A stretch of DNA of 64,000 nt from Clostridia bacterium (GCA_003246295.1 QKAS01000030.1:1-64000); one strand, 5' to 3'; numbered from the stretch's first letter, positions 46,179 to 55,559 are shown. Made by a program: numbers and translations. Notes: generated from the sequence alone by a model not told the origin.

Positions 46179-47039
46179 ATGTGGATAGCAGATCAATGGA
46201 AAGATTATGAGGTGCTAGATACCTCTTCTGGTGAAAAGCTGGAACGTTGGGGTAATTATATTCTGGTACGGCCAGATCCTCAGGTTATATGGAATACTGC
46301 GCATGAGCACTCAAACTGGAAAAAAAAGAATGCTCATTATCATAGAAGTTCTCAGGGTGGTGGCGAATGGGAATTTATTAACCTGCCAAAAGAATGGAGT
46401 ATTCAATATCGTGATCTTACCTTCAATTTAAAACCTTTCAGTTTTAAACATACAGGGCTTTTCCCTGAGCAAGCCGTAAACTGGGATTGGTTTTCTTCTA
46501 TAATAAGAAGTTCGTCACGACCTTTAAAAGTTCTTAACCTTTTTGCTTACACCGGTGGTGCAACTCTTGCTGCCGCAAAAGCCGGCGCATCAGTCACTCA
46601 TGTAGATGCCTCCAAAGGAATGGTTAACTGGGCAAAAGAAAATGCTGCATCCTCAGGGTTGGAAAATGCACCAATCAGATGGCTTGTAGATGACTGTGTA
46701 AAATTTGTTGAACGTGAAATTCGAAGAGGAAATACCTACGACGGAATTATTATGGATCCTCCATCCTATGGTCGTGGCCCCAAAGGAGAAATTTGGAAGA
46801 TTGAAGATTCTATTTATCCATTCATTGAATTAGCTTCAAAAATTCTATCCCCCGATCCTGCATTCTTCCTTGTAAATTCTTATACAACCGGATTACAGCC
46901 TGCTGTTCTTTCTTATATGATACAGACAGTTGTTGGAAAGAAATTCGGCGGCATCACACAAGCAGAAGAAATAGGTCTTCCTGTAACGCAAAGCGGTCTT
47001 ATCCTTCCTTGTGGTGCGTCAGGACGCTGGTCAAAATAA
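46179..47039 (+). CDS. Class I SAM-dependent methyltransferase, RlmI/RlmK-like
   Basis: A 286-residue methyltransferase. The SAM-binding motif is VLNLFAYTGGATLAAAKAGASVTHVDASKGMVNWA (about 118-150) and the catalytic MDPPSYGRGPKGE (about 193-205) is of the N-x/D-PPY type seen in 23S rRNA cytosine-C5 methyltransferases. The N-terminal 110 residues (WIADQWKDYEVLDTSSGEKLERWGNYILVRPDPQ) form a separate substrate domain. Target is probably rRNA, unproven. Its 3' end overlaps the convergent DUF2752 gene by nine bases. Confidence 0.85.
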   Translation: MWIADQWKDYEVLDTSSGEKLERWGNYILVRPDPQVIWNTAHEHSNWKKKNAHYHRSSQGGGEWEFINLPKEWSIQYRDLTFNLKPFSFKHTGLFPEQAVNWDWFSSIIRSSSRPLKVLNLFAYTGGATLAAAKAGASVTHVDASKGMVNWAKENAASSGLENAPIRWLVDDCVKFVEREIRRGNTYDGIIMDPPSYGRGPKGEIWKIEDSIYPFIELASKILSPDPAFFLVNSYTTGLQPAVLSYMIQTVVGKKFGGITQAEEIGLPVTQSGLILPCGASGRWSK

Positions 47040-47513
47040 TGAAGTAACCCATTGTGTATATCCCGGAACAATCATATCCAGTAAGTTATTGTAGCGAAAA
47101 GTCATTGGAGGCCTTCCCGGGAAACTGATTGCTATACGAAATCCATAGATTATAATCATAATACAAATCAAAACAACACCGGTCTGTTTCAGACCGGTTA
47201 TTTTTTTTCCAAGCCAATATCTTCTATATAAACCCCAGAAGGCTAAAAGTATCCAGCCTGCTGCTGATGGATTTAATAATATACTTCTATTGATCTCTCC
47301 TGCAAATAGTAAAAGCATTGCCCTCACCATACCACACCCTGGGCATGGAAACCCAGTAATGATTACAACTGGGCAAAAAGCATGGAATACCGCGTGCATG
47401 GAAAAGTAATAAATGAGTATTAAAATAAAAATCCACCCATATTTTTTCAAGTCTGTTACAATTCGCTTACAAATCTCTTTGACTTTTTTTAAAATTAATT
47501 CTGCCAGACTCAT
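47031..47513 (-). CDS. DUF2752 membrane protein
   Basis: A 160-residue protein with about three membrane segments and the DUF2752 hallmark CPVVIITGFPCPGCGMVRAMLLL, whose Cys-Pro-Gly-Cys-Gly could bind a metal or form a disulfide. Function unknown. Its last nine bases overlap the convergent methyltransferase gene. Confidence 0.8.
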   Translation of the reverse strand: MSLAELILKKVKEICKRIVTDLKKYGWIFILILIYYFSMHAVFHAFCPVVIITGFPCPGCGMVRAMLLLFAGEINRSILLNPSAAGWILLAFWGLYRRYWLGKKITGLKQTGVVLICIMIIIYGFRIAISFPGRPPMTFRYNNLLDMIVPGYTQWVTSLF

Positions 47514-47549
47514 ACGATATCCCTTAATCTATTATTCTTTCATTGCGAT

Positions 47550-47578
47550 AAAAACCCGCTTTTGAAAGCGGGTTTTTA
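47550..47578. terminator. Intrinsic terminator after the DUF3048 gene
   Basis: CCCGCTTT and AAAGCGGG with a two-base-closed loop lie between A4-5 and T5 runs, so the hairpin can work in both directions. On the minus strand it ends DUF3048 transcription. Confidence 0.85.
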
Positions 47579-47580
47579 TT

Positions 47581-48636
47581 TTACTGGAATGCCGGCATCC
47601 GGCCTTTCTGTGCAATTGCGATATAGGTCTTTCCTTCATTCAACTGTATTTCATTTCCCAAATCATCATAATAGATTGTAGGTGTATAATCCCCTGTTTT
47701 TGCCCATCTGATATGAATGCATTTTCCTTTTGTAAAATAATAACCATCTTCGGTATTATCATAGTTCTGGAATGTCAGATATCCTTTCGCATCAAGCGCT
47801 GCCCACTTTGTGTTTTGTACTATCACGTTTGCAAATGCAATTTGTTGTCCATTCAGACCATCTGTTTGTGGTTTTCCATGAATTGATTTGTAGTAGAGTC
47901 CATCGACAGCATTATAAGTAAATGCACTTTTTGTATATGGAAAAATATTAGCAAGATCAATTGCGTTAGCCGTAACTGCAGATGTGCCATATTGAGCCAG
48001 CGTGTTGACACCATTCGCAAAGGTGAAATGCTTTGCATTATAGTATCCATTTCTAAGACCTGTCGGATATCCCAGTTCTGCACAAGCTTTGGCAATACCG
48101 TCTGCACTGATATATGCGTTATGTGGTGCCTTTCTATCAGCTGTTCTGAAAAAATAACCTGACCCTGGCGCCTCTCCACCTGTTCCGTATTCTTTGGTTC
48201 CCGAAAGATTTGTAATATCAGGTGCTGTGATTCGATCTTTCATATAACAAACTCCACCAAAATGAATCAGGATTGGATCCCATTCTGTTGCCTGTGGAAT
48301 ATAATATGCTCTACAACTTCTAATATTACCAATTTTAGAGAGTCCCTGCCAATTATCTATCACTGCCAGCTGTCTGGATATATTACCCTCTTCCATAATT
48401 TCGTATAGAACTTTAGCTTGGCTGATTCCAAATGATGGTTGTGCTACTTTATCAGTCGGCATCATTATTGCGATTGGTCTCGATTGCGCCTGTGCCGCTG
48501 GTATCAGTTCATTCGTATAAACACTTCTTACGGTTTCTCCTTCAGCATGTACTGCCGGAAGTGGAGCCAGCATGGAAGCCAGGCATACCATCACTGTCAG
48601 ACTGGAAACGATTTTGCTTGCTAACTTAAATTTCAT
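47581..48636 (-). CDS. Secreted DUF3048 protein (YerB-like)
   Basis: A 351-residue exported protein. A signal peptide covers about 1-31 and ends APLPAVHAE; it lacks the lipobox cysteine of B. subtilis YerB. The body matches DUF3048: RPIAIMMPTDKVAQPSFGISQAKVLYEIMEEGNISRQLAV and IGNIRSCRAYYIPQATEWDPILIHFGG, with the C-terminal GYYFTKGKCIHIRWAKTGDYTPT. The function of the family is not known; it probably works at the wall. Confidence 0.85.
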   Translation of the reverse strand: MKFKLASKIVSSLTVMVCLASMLAPLPAVHAEGETVRSVYTNELIPAAQAQSRPIAIMMPTDKVAQPSFGISQAKVLYEIMEEGNISRQLAVIDNWQGLSKIGNIRSCRAYYIPQATEWDPILIHFGGVCYMKDRITAPDITNLSGTKEYGTGGEAPGSGYFFRTADRKAPHNAYISADGIAKACAELGYPTGLRNGYYNAKHFTFANGVNTLAQYGTSAVTANAIDLANIFPYTKSAFTYNAVDGLYYKSIHGKPQTDGLNGQQIAFANVIVQNTKWAALDAKGYLTFQNYDNTEDGYYFTKGKCIHIRWAKTGDYTPTIYYDDLGNEIQLNEGKTYIAIAQKGRMPAFQ

Positions 48637-48711
48637 TTGTGTGTCTCCTCACATTATCAGATTTACATTACTGAAAAAAATTATAACATAGAATAATCAT
48701 ATTGACTATCA

Positions 48712-49203
48712 TCATCCAAAATTTCCATACAATTTTGTGCAAAATTCCGATATCTGATTATCCACTATATTTACATCCATTTTCAATGGTTCTATTAAAT
48801 TCATTTCCGCCACAAACGCTGAAGCCTTCGTCAGTTCTAGCATTTGCTGCCTGCACTTTTGTGTATCCCCTCCAGCACTACAACTGATCAATCCAATCTT
48901 CTTATTTATCAGATCATTGGTCGTTAAAAAACTTCTGATTGGTGGTGTAAAACTAGATGCCCAAATTGGCGTTGCAAGTATAATAACATCATACATCTCT
49001 TTCTGGAACTTATAAGGCTTCAGTCTTGGTTTTTCTCCAAAAACGACGCTCTTACCTCCCCAGACATATTTACTAACACTGCCTTTTGGATATTCTTTCT
49101 CCGGTTCCAGTTTAAGCAGGCTAGCGTTTAAATCTTGTGCAACTTTTCTTGCGATAAATTCTGTATTCCCATCTAAACTGTAATAAATAATAATTGTTCT
49201 CAA
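48712..49203 (-). CDS. Flavodoxin-like protein
   Basis: A 163-residue FMN-binding electron carrier. The phosphate loop is YSLDGNTEFIARKVAQDL at the N-terminus, then ATPIWASSFTPPIRSFL for the isoalloxazine site. Its start overlaps padR by four bases. It probably receives or donates electrons to the membrane Fe-S protein two genes upstream; all three appear to be one PadR-controlled operon. Confidence 0.88.
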   Translation of the reverse strand: MRTIIIYYSLDGNTEFIARKVAQDLNASLLKLEPEKEYPKGSVSKYVWGGKSVVFGEKPRLKPYKFQKEMYDVIILATPIWASSFTPPIRSFLTTNDLINKKIGLISCSAGGDTQKCRQQMLELTKASAFVAEMNLIEPLKMDVNIVDNQISEFCTKLYGNFG

Positions 49204-49769
49204 TTTATCACCTTACCATTCCCCTGCGCTCTCTTACTCAGCAAATTTTTAGCCTGTATGCACCATGTCAGATATGCCTCATACGTTTTGATTCCAAAGG
49301 TAACTGTTAACAAATAGTTCAGATGCGCATCCTCTTCTGACAAAACATGTTGGAGCGAACTTTCCATCGCAATTAACACAACTAACTGGTTTCTTATCTT
49401 TTCTTCAAACTTTTCAATGTGTTGTAATGTAATGCTGTCGTCTGTATTACTTCCAAAAAATAATTTCAACAATGTTTCATATCTGAGTTCATCTTTTTCA
49501 ACAGGAAGATGCAGCCAGCGTTCAAGACATTCTTTACCCTCTGGTGTTATTGTATAACTCTTTTTTTCACGTCCGCCGTCTTTTTCTTCTTGTAACGTGA
49601 CATATTGCTTGTTTTGCAGTTCATTTAATGTTGGATAAATACTTCCATAGCTGGCATTCCAAAAAAATCCCAGAATCGTATCCATTCGTTTTTTTATTTC
49701 ATATCCCGTCATTGATTCATGTGCTAAAAGTCCTAAAATTACAAAATCCATTTTTTTGCTATTTGCCAT
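49200..49769 (-). CDS. PadR-family transcriptional regulator
   Basis: A 189-residue PadR repressor of the long (PadR/Vir-like) type. The winged helix is FVILGLLAHESMTGYEIKKRM, ASYGSIYPTLNELQNKQYVTLQEE with the wing GREKKSYTITPEGKECLERWL; the C-terminal part is a helical dimerisation domain. It lies within the Fe-S/padR/flavodoxin operon, three bases after the Fe-S gene. Three operator-like repeats cover the promoter. Confidence 0.93.
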   Translation of the reverse strand: MANSKKMDFVILGLLAHESMTGYEIKKRMDTILGFFWNASYGSIYPTLNELQNKQYVTLQEEKDGGREKKSYTITPEGKECLERWLHLPVEKDELRYETLLKLFFGSNTDDSITLQHIEKFEEKIRNQLVVLIAMESSLQHVLSEEDAHLNYLLTVTFGIKTYEAYLTWCIQAKNLLSKRAQGNGKVIN

Positions 49770-49772
49770 GTT

Positions 49773-50525
49773 TTACACCTTTTCCCTCATTGTTCTCATA
49801 CCATAATGCAATACCTCATTCGGACAATGATCCACACATGCCCCACACTGGATACACTCATTTTCCTTTATTTCTCCTTCAGAAAAAAGTTTCGAAACCG
49901 AAAGCCCCATCGGACAATGTTTATCACACTGCAAGCACCCTATACATTTTTGTGGCTCGGACACAATTCTGAGTCCTGGCATATGAAGTAACCTACGCAT
50001 TTTTATGCCAAGAATCATAAACATTGACATCCAACAAAAGTAATGGCAAAAAGCTCTTTTCCCTATAAGCAAAGAGGCAAGCAACACCAGAACAATTACA
50101 CCATAATAAACGATATAACCATACGGATTTGCTATAGATATTCCATGGAATGTCTGATACAAAGGATCCATCTTATATTCTTTTCCTGATATGGAAAATA
50201 TCGTTATTATGCTTCCCATCCAAATACTCCATAGGACTGGTTTGATCCATACACTTTTTTTCTTGATTACCGTTTTACTATTGATTGGGGAAAGACATTC
50301 GGCCAATCCACCCATTGGGCAAAGGTAAGAACAAAATACCCTTCCTCCAAATATACTGCCTAAAAACAGTAAAACAAATAAAACCGCACTTCCTGATATC
50401 ACTCCCTCTGTTGCTCCCATAATAATCAGATACGGTGACATGTACCACATTGTTATTGGGAAAAGCAGAAGACTGATGATCAATAATCCACTTCTTATTC
50501 TTTGTCTTGTTTTTACATTTATCAT
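49773..50525 (-). CDS. Membrane 4Fe-4S ferredoxin protein, NapH/YccM-like
   Basis: A 250-residue protein with about five membrane segments and two CxxxCP-type conserved clusters typical of NapH/RdxA-like proteins (FCSYLCPMGGLAE, FCHYFCWMSMF). Two C-terminal [4Fe-4S] motifs follow: CIGCLQCDKHCP and CIQCGACVDHCP (about 193-235). It probably moves electrons across or along the membrane with the co-operonic flavodoxin. Partner enzyme unknown. GGAGGG precedes the start by nine bases; it is the first gene of its operon. Confidence 0.85.
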   Translation of the reverse strand: MINVKTRQRIRSGLLIISLLLFPITMWYMSPYLIIMGATEGVISGSAVLFVLLFLGSIFGGRVFCSYLCPMGGLAECLSPINSKTVIKKKSVWIKPVLWSIWMGSIITIFSISGKEYKMDPLYQTFHGISIANPYGYIVYYGVIVLVLLASLLIGKRAFCHYFCWMSMFMILGIKMRRLLHMPGLRIVSEPQKCIGCLQCDKHCPMGLSVSKLFSEGEIKENECIQCGACVDHCPNEVLHYGMRTMREKV

Positions 50526-50545
50526 AATGTGTATCCCTCCGTATA

Positions 50546-50612
50546 TATCAATTTGATAGACGCGGAATTATGTATCAGATTGATATATTGCATATTATAT
50601 ATCAATCTGATA
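50546..50612. promoter_or_regulatory. Three PadR-type operators at 27-base spacing
   Basis: The 13-base sites are TATCAATTTGATA (50546), TATCAGATTGATA (50573) and TATCAATCTGATA (50600), exactly 27 bases apart. The last two also form a perfect 19-base inverted repeat (50570-50588 and 50597-50615). Site three fills the promoter spacer, site two lies at the start point, and site one is in the leader. Confidence 0.75.
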
Positions 50613-50622
50613 CATATGTAAA
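50594..50622 (-). promoter_or_regulatory. Predicted promoter of the Fe-S/padR/flavodoxin operon
   Basis: TTTACA (50617-50622) and a perfect TATAAT (50594-50599) with a 17-base spacer that holds an operator copy. Confidence 0.7.
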
Positions 50623-50631
50623 TAGTCACAT

Positions 50632-51135
50632 TTAATATTTACTAATTTCATCTTCGTCATCATTCTCTGATTGGTCTATCTTCATGATAATAATATCGTA
50701 TGCAGAATCACTATTGATTTCTACCCTGACTTTATCATGACATTTATGTCCGCGAATTGCTTTCCCTAGCGGAGATTCAATACTAATTTTCCCTTGAATG
50801 GAATTCGATCTGACGGTTGTAACCAGCTTATATGTTTCTTCCACATCATCTTCTGGAAAGTAAACTGTCACCAGTGAATTAATACCCGCTTCATCTACCG
50901 CTTTATGATCTTCTATTAAGATTGCTGTCTTTATCATGCGTTCAAGGTAACGGATTCTACTTTCATTCTTGTTTTTAAACTGCTTTGCGGCCTTGTATTC
51001 AAAATTTTCGCTTAGGTCACCATGCGCTCTGGCTTCCTTAACATCTTCAAGCGCCTCCTTTCTGATGACCAGCTTTCTATGCTCGATTTCTTCCTGCATT
51101 TTCCTGATATCACTTTGTGTCATTCTGTTATACAT
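50632..51135 (-). CDS. GreA/GreB-family transcription factor
   Basis: A 167-residue protein of the Gre family that rescues backtracked RNA polymerase by stimulating transcript cleavage. The N-terminal coiled coil (about 5-80) has the acidic tip ARAHGDLSENFEYKAAKQ, keeping the Asp and Glu that act in the polymerase channel. The C-terminal FKBP-like domain has ISIESPLGKAIRGHKCHDKV. An acidic tail (SENDDEDE) is added. It is probably a second Gre paralogue rather than the main greA. Confidence 0.88.
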   Translation of the reverse strand: MYNRMTQSDIRKMQEEIEHRKLVIRKEALEDVKEARAHGDLSENFEYKAAKQFKNKNESRIRYLERMIKTAILIEDHKAVDEAGINSLVTVYFPEDDVEETYKLVTTVRSNSIQGKISIESPLGKAIRGHKCHDKVRVEINSDSAYDIIIMKIDQSENDDEDEISKY

Positions 51136-51156
51136 TTGTCATCTCCAAATTTTATT

Positions 51157-52143
51157 CTAATTTCCAAGTATATTCTCAATCCTATTTAGTTCCTCTTCCG
51201 TAAAGTATAAATTATCTACAATTCTGACATTTTCGCGAATCTGTTCTGGTTTACTTGCACCAATCAGAACGGTTGTCACACTGTCATTCCGCAGCACCCA
51301 GGAAAGTGACATTTCCGCAAGTGTCTGTCCACGTTGCGATGCTATCTGATTCAGAAGTCTCACTTTATCTAGTACTGTATTCGTAATGTTTTCACTTTTT
51401 AAAAAATGATTTCTTGTTGCACGGCTTCCTTCCGGAATTCCATTTAAATACTTATCCGTCAGAATTCCCTGTGCAAGAGGGCTGAATACAATACTACCTG
51501 CGCCCTCCTCTTTTAAAACAGTGAGAAGTCCATCTTCTATCCATCTGTCAAACATGTTATAACGTGGTTGATGAATAAGTAGTGGTGTTCCGTTTTTTCT
51601 TAAAATTTCTGCAGCTCTTTTTGTTTCCTCCGCCTTATAATTGGATATTCCAACATAGAGCGCTTTTCCCTGCCTAACGATATCACTTAAAGCTCCCATT
51701 GTTTCTTCAAGAGGTGTTTCCGGATCAGGTCTGTGATGATAAAAAATGTCAACATAATCAACTTTCATACGTTTCAGACTCTGATCAAGACTGGAAATCA
51801 AGTATTTCCTTGAACCATAGTTCCCATAGGGCCCTGGCCACATATCATATCCTGCTTTTGTTGATAGTAATATTTCATCTCGATAGGAACGAAGGTCATT
51901 TTCCATGATTCGTCCAAAGTTCTCCTCCGCCGAGCCATACACCGGGCCATAATTATTCGCCAGATCAAAGTGTGTAATTCCCTGATCAAATGCCTCAAAT
52001 AACAAAGCTCTCATATTCTCATACTGATCTACCGATCCAAAATTATGCCAGAGGCCAAGCGCCACTCTTGGCATCAGAATTCCGCTTCTTCCACACCTCA
52101 AATATTTCATATGTTCATATCTCTTCTCATTTGCCTGATACAT
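51157..52143 (-). CDS. Aldo/keto reductase, YghZ/Kv-beta-like
   Basis: A 328-residue TIM-barrel NADPH oxidoreductase. The catalytic tetrad is visible as Asp in HFDLANNYGP with its Tyr, Lys in LLSTKAGYD, and His in VDIFYHHRPDPETPLEETM. The C-terminal cofactor segment is SVTTVLIGASKPEQIRENV. It resembles E. coli YghZ (glyceraldehyde-3-phosphate/methylglyoxal reductase); the substrate here is unproven. The start follows GGAGG by seven bases. It is divergent from the ABC-F gene. Confidence 0.88.
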   Translation of the reverse strand: MYQANEKRYEHMKYLRCGRSGILMPRVALGLWHNFGSVDQYENMRALLFEAFDQGITHFDLANNYGPVYGSAEENFGRIMENDLRSYRDEILLSTKAGYDMWPGPYGNYGSRKYLISSLDQSLKRMKVDYVDIFYHHRPDPETPLEETMGALSDIVRQGKALYVGISNYKAEETKRAAEILRKNGTPLLIHQPRYNMFDRWIEDGLLTVLKEEGAGSIVFSPLAQGILTDKYLNGIPEGSRATRNHFLKSENITNTVLDKVRLLNQIASQRGQTLAEMSLSWVLRNDSVTTVLIGASKPEQIRENVRIVDNLYFTEEELNRIENILGN

Positions 52144-52309
52144 ATCATATCCTCCAATCAATTTCTCTATTATTTTTTTTATTTTCATGATAAGATAAAG
52201 CACAATCTATCAATTTACTGGTAACTAATGATATCAATACTCCCATTTTAACATAGAACTTTTTTAATGTTAACTCACAAAGAATGTTCACCAATGAAAG
52301 GAATTTATT

Positions 52310-54049
52310 ATGATTAAAATAGAGCATCTGTCTTATTCATTTCCACAAAAGGATCTATTCCATGACATCTCGTTTACGTTGGAAAACGGTCAACACTGTG
52401 CACTGATTGGTGCCAGTGGCAAAGGAAAAAGTACTCTGGCGGACATGATTATGCATCCCGATAATTATTTATATGATGGCATAATTGCCCTCGAATCCAA
52501 TGTCAGAATTGGGTATGTAGATCAATACTCACATCTCAATGTCAAGAATGATATGTCTGTGTATGCGTATGTCAGCGAAACGTTTGTACGGTTGCAGGAT
52601 AAGATAACCTCCATCTGTACAGAAATGGAAACTGCTTCTGATCTCGAACCATTATTAGCACAATATCAATATGCCATAGATGCATTGGAAGCTATTGGTG
52701 GAGACGATTACGAAAGTAAGATTAACAAAGAGTTAAATCTTGCCGGCCTTGGACAACACTCTGATTTGATGATATCTTGTCTAAGCGGTGGAGAATTCAA
52801 ATTATTACAGGTCATCAAAGAAATGCTGACTGGTCCCTCCATTTTAATTATGGATGAACCTGACGCATTTTTAGATTTTGAACATCTTAATTCTTTGAAA
52901 GACCTTATCAATTCATATAAAGGAATTCTACTTGTCATTACACATAATCGATATTTATTACATCATTGTTTTGACAAAATTCTTCATCTCGAAAACAAAG
53001 AACTACAGGAATACGAAGGCAATTTTGTACAGTATAAATTCTCATTGCTCCAACAAAAAATCGAACTTCACGAACTGGCAACAGCAGATTCTCTAGAAAT
53101 TGAACGTAACGAGCTCATCATAAATCGTCTGCGCAAAATTGCTTCCAATAATGCGGATGCCTCTCGTGGCAAGACATTAAATGCACGTGTCAGTCTTCAA
53201 AAAAGGCTTGAAGAAAAACGGATAAAGACTCCTTTTTTAGAAATTAACAAACCAGATATTCTCTTTAAAACCGATTCTCCTATTGTAAATGAATGTATCT
53301 TAAGCGTAAGTGATTACAGTGTTACATTCGACGATTTATTACTTGAACATGTAACATTTGATTTAAATGGAACTGACAAAATAGCTTTAATCGGTCCAAA
53401 TGGTACCGGAAAAACAACATTACTGAAAGACATCTATCAAAGGCAAAATGATTCTATCAAACTTCATCACAAAGCAATTCCAGCTTTCTTATCTCAGTTT
53501 CAGGATGAGATGCTAGATCATGCAAACACTATTCTTGATGAGTTTTACGCACTGGGATTTCAATCTAACCAAGCGATTACTTCACATATTCAAAAGTACG
53601 GATTTGGTGAGCAGGATCTGACCCAAAAAATTAACGCGCTCTCTGGTGGCGAAAAGACCATGCTACAGCTTGCTAAAATTGCAGCTAGAAATGCAAACCT
53701 TTTATTGTTGGACGAGCCCTCCAGTCATCTGGATACTTATTCCCAGATTGCGCTTGAAGAAGCCATCACAAATTTTAACGGCGCTGTCCTTATGGTTTCA
53801 CATGATTTTTATACCATTGCAAACTGTGTTGACTATGTCCTGATGATTGAAGATAAGACTATCCGTAAAATAAGCATACGTAAATTCAGAAAAATGATTT
53901 ATTCTAAACATTTTGACAAAAAATATCTTGAACTCGAAGAGAAGAAACGCTCTGTCGAGACAAGAACAGAGTTGGCACTTAAGAACAACAATATTATTCT
54001 CGCAAAAACGCTTTCAGAAGAGTTGGAGCAGTTGATTCAAGGGTTGTAA
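52310..54049 (+). CDS. ABC-F family ATPase
   Basis: A soluble 579-residue protein with two ABC domains and no membrane segment. Domain 1 has Walker A GASGKGKST (about 35-43), signature CLSGGEFKL and Walker B ILIMDEPDAFLD; domain 2 has GPNGTGKTT, ALSGGEKTM and LLLLDEPSSHLD. A charged interdomain linker lies at about 255-315. ABC-F proteins act on the ribosome, either in translation control or antibiotic protection. The gapless, short format resembles resistance-type members, but the linker alone does not decide. Its stop directly abuts that of the convergent membrane-protein gene. Confidence 0.88.
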   Translation: MIKIEHLSYSFPQKDLFHDISFTLENGQHCALIGASGKGKSTLADMIMHPDNYLYDGIIALESNVRIGYVDQYSHLNVKNDMSVYAYVSETFVRLQDKITSICTEMETASDLEPLLAQYQYAIDALEAIGGDDYESKINKELNLAGLGQHSDLMISCLSGGEFKLLQVIKEMLTGPSILIMDEPDAFLDFEHLNSLKDLINSYKGILLVITHNRYLLHHCFDKILHLENKELQEYEGNFVQYKFSLLQQKIELHELATADSLEIERNELIINRLRKIASNNADASRGKTLNARVSLQKRLEEKRIKTPFLEINKPDILFKTDSPIVNECILSVSDYSVTFDDLLLEHVTFDLNGTDKIALIGPNGTGKTTLLKDIYQRQNDSIKLHHKAIPAFLSQFQDEMLDHANTILDEFYALGFQSNQAITSHIQKYGFGEQDLTQKINALSGGEKTMLQLAKIAARNANLLLLDEPSSHLDTYSQIALEEAITNFNGAVLMVSHDFYTIANCVDYVLMIEDKTIRKISIRKFRKMIYSKHFDKKYLELEEKKRSVETRTELALKNNNIILAKTLSEELEQLIQGL

Positions 54050-54730
54050 TCATCCCTTTGCCACGCTGCTCTTCCAAATAGGCAGACAAAGCCTGATTAC
54101 AAAAATTACCCATGGAAATAATGACAAAAATGAAAAAATCATACCGACGGTTCCGACGGTTGGAGGTACTAGCATTAGTATTCCTGCAATCAGTCCCCAT
54201 ATTCCTGTTATTCTATCAAACTGGCTACTTTTCATAACAGAATAAGAAAATAAAAGTAATGCAAAACCATTGAATAAATAGTATGTTATATATGCAGTTC
54301 CAACATAGGAAGCCATCATTCCTTCGCCTGCTGCAAGGTAAATAATCTGTTCTGCTTTTTCTGCTTTTAAAAATAGCCGGCTCAATTTGAGCATTTCGAA
54401 AGCAGGATTGGTCGGAAAATAGACAGCCAGTCCAATTATTTCAAAAATCATGCCCAGAATAACGAATGATGTTTGTTCTCTGACCAACATTAAAAATAAC
54501 GTTGTATATAAAAATATTAAAATTATATTATTGAACAATAATAAAAGGTCCATACTGACCAGTCCTGCCAATGGGTTCTCTTGATATAATCTATAGATTT
54601 CGCTGACCGACTGTGGCGGTGGGCTAATTACATATGCAATAATCTGAACCGGAATAATTAAAACCATAAGTATCATTAGTAAAACCGTCGCTTTTTTTAG
54701 CTTAGAAAAATTAATCGAAGTTGTCTGCAT
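54050..54730 (-). CDS. Membrane protein, DUF4386-like
   Basis: A 226-residue protein with six predicted membrane segments and no enzyme motif. It weakly recalls DUF4386 membrane proteins (IYRLYQENPLAGLVSMDLLLLFNNII; YLAAGEGMMASYVGTA). The start was moved to 54730, where AAAGGA lies six bases upstream. No gap separates its stop from that of the plus-strand ABC-F gene. Function unknown. Confidence 0.7.
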   Translation of the reverse strand: MQTTSINFSKLKKATVLLMILMVLIIPVQIIAYVISPPPQSVSEIYRLYQENPLAGLVSMDLLLLFNNIILIFLYTTLFLMLVREQTSFVILGMIFEIIGLAVYFPTNPAFEMLKLSRLFLKAEKAEQIIYLAAGEGMMASYVGTAYITYYLFNGFALLLFSYSVMKSSQFDRITGIWGLIAGILMLVPPTVGTVGMIFSFLSLFPWVIFVIRLCLPIWKSSVAKG

Positions 54731-54779
54731 AGGCATTCCTTTCATACTTTCTTTCATTAAACAGAACTAATAAACAATA

Positions 54780-55217
54780 CTAAACCTCTTTTTGTTTTAT
54801 TTTTTTATATTCTCCAATTATAATAATATTAACTGTTATACATGCAATTAAGCATATTAAAGAAAAATAATAGCCTATAGAAAATGTCTTCAGAAAATAT
54901 ATATATGAATAATTAAATGGATAAAATTTTACTTCTGTATATAATGTTAGTTCAAATATCAGTAATACTTCTCCTACTAATGCAAGCATGTTGTTTTTCC
55001 CTTTAAGAGAAGCATATTGAAGTAAAAAGCAAAAAAGAAAGCTTATTAATATCTTAAAACCATCAGCTGTTATTACCTCCCATCCGTATAACATTCTAAA
55101 ACTAGATTTCATCTTCAAATCCCCAGAAATTATATTACTATACCATGGTATCCATAATAACATTAGTGGGGATAACGGTAATACCAATGCTATAAAGTTT
55201 AATGTTTTTATCTTCAC
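54780..55217 (-). CDS. Small membrane protein of unknown function
   Basis: A 145-residue hydrophobic protein with four predicted membrane segments and a Lys-rich end. I do not recognise a family. A GAGGTGT-type site precedes the start. It lies 49 bases before the DUF4386-like gene on the same strand and 58 bases after the fragment beside the IS element. Confidence 0.6.
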   Translation of the reverse strand: MKIKTLNFIALVLPLSPLMLLWIPWYSNIISGDLKMKSSFRMLYGWEVITADGFKILISFLFCFLLQYASLKGKNNMLALVGEVLLIFELTLYTEVKFYPFNYSYIYFLKTFSIGYYFSLICLIACITVNIIIIGEYKKIKQKEV

Positions 55218-55275
55218 ATATACACACCTCTTTTCAAAGTTTATGGTTTAACTAATTTGCATGGCAAAACACGCG

Positions 55276-55559
55276 CTAACCACAACTGACAAACTCTTTT
55301 GAAATGCAAGTTAAACCAACTCCATCAAACTCATAATATAGTTTAAAGTACCCTAATTCTTTCTCTTTTCCAATGCCTAAAGGTATTTTTGCGTATATTC
55401 CCTTATTATCTGTGTCAAAGCATATATCTCTTTTACACTGTATCGTTTTCTCTAGAAAGGCTACTGCCTCTAAATTGTCTGCTATCACTTCAATTTCCTG
55501 ATTTAAACAGCTGATCACTATTTTTTTATCATCAGGTTTTGGAATGTCAACACTCTTTA
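55276..55559 (-). pseudogene. 3' fragment of a gene cut by the IS element
   Basis: The last 80 or so residues (NQEIEVIADNLEAVAFLEKTIQ to the end VSCG) form an open frame that continues without a stop through VDIPKPDDKK up to the IS end, where no start or ribosome site exists. I read it as the 3' part of a broken gene, although a GTG at 55518 would give an 80-residue product. No domain recognised. It may be the tail of the lipoprotein gene on the other side of the element. Confidence 0.6.

Noticed and set aside
52310..54049. Firm assignment of the ABC-F gene as an antibiotic resistance determinant
   Set aside because: The family also includes housekeeping translation factors; sequence reading alone does not place it in a resistance clade and no leader attenuator is visible before it.
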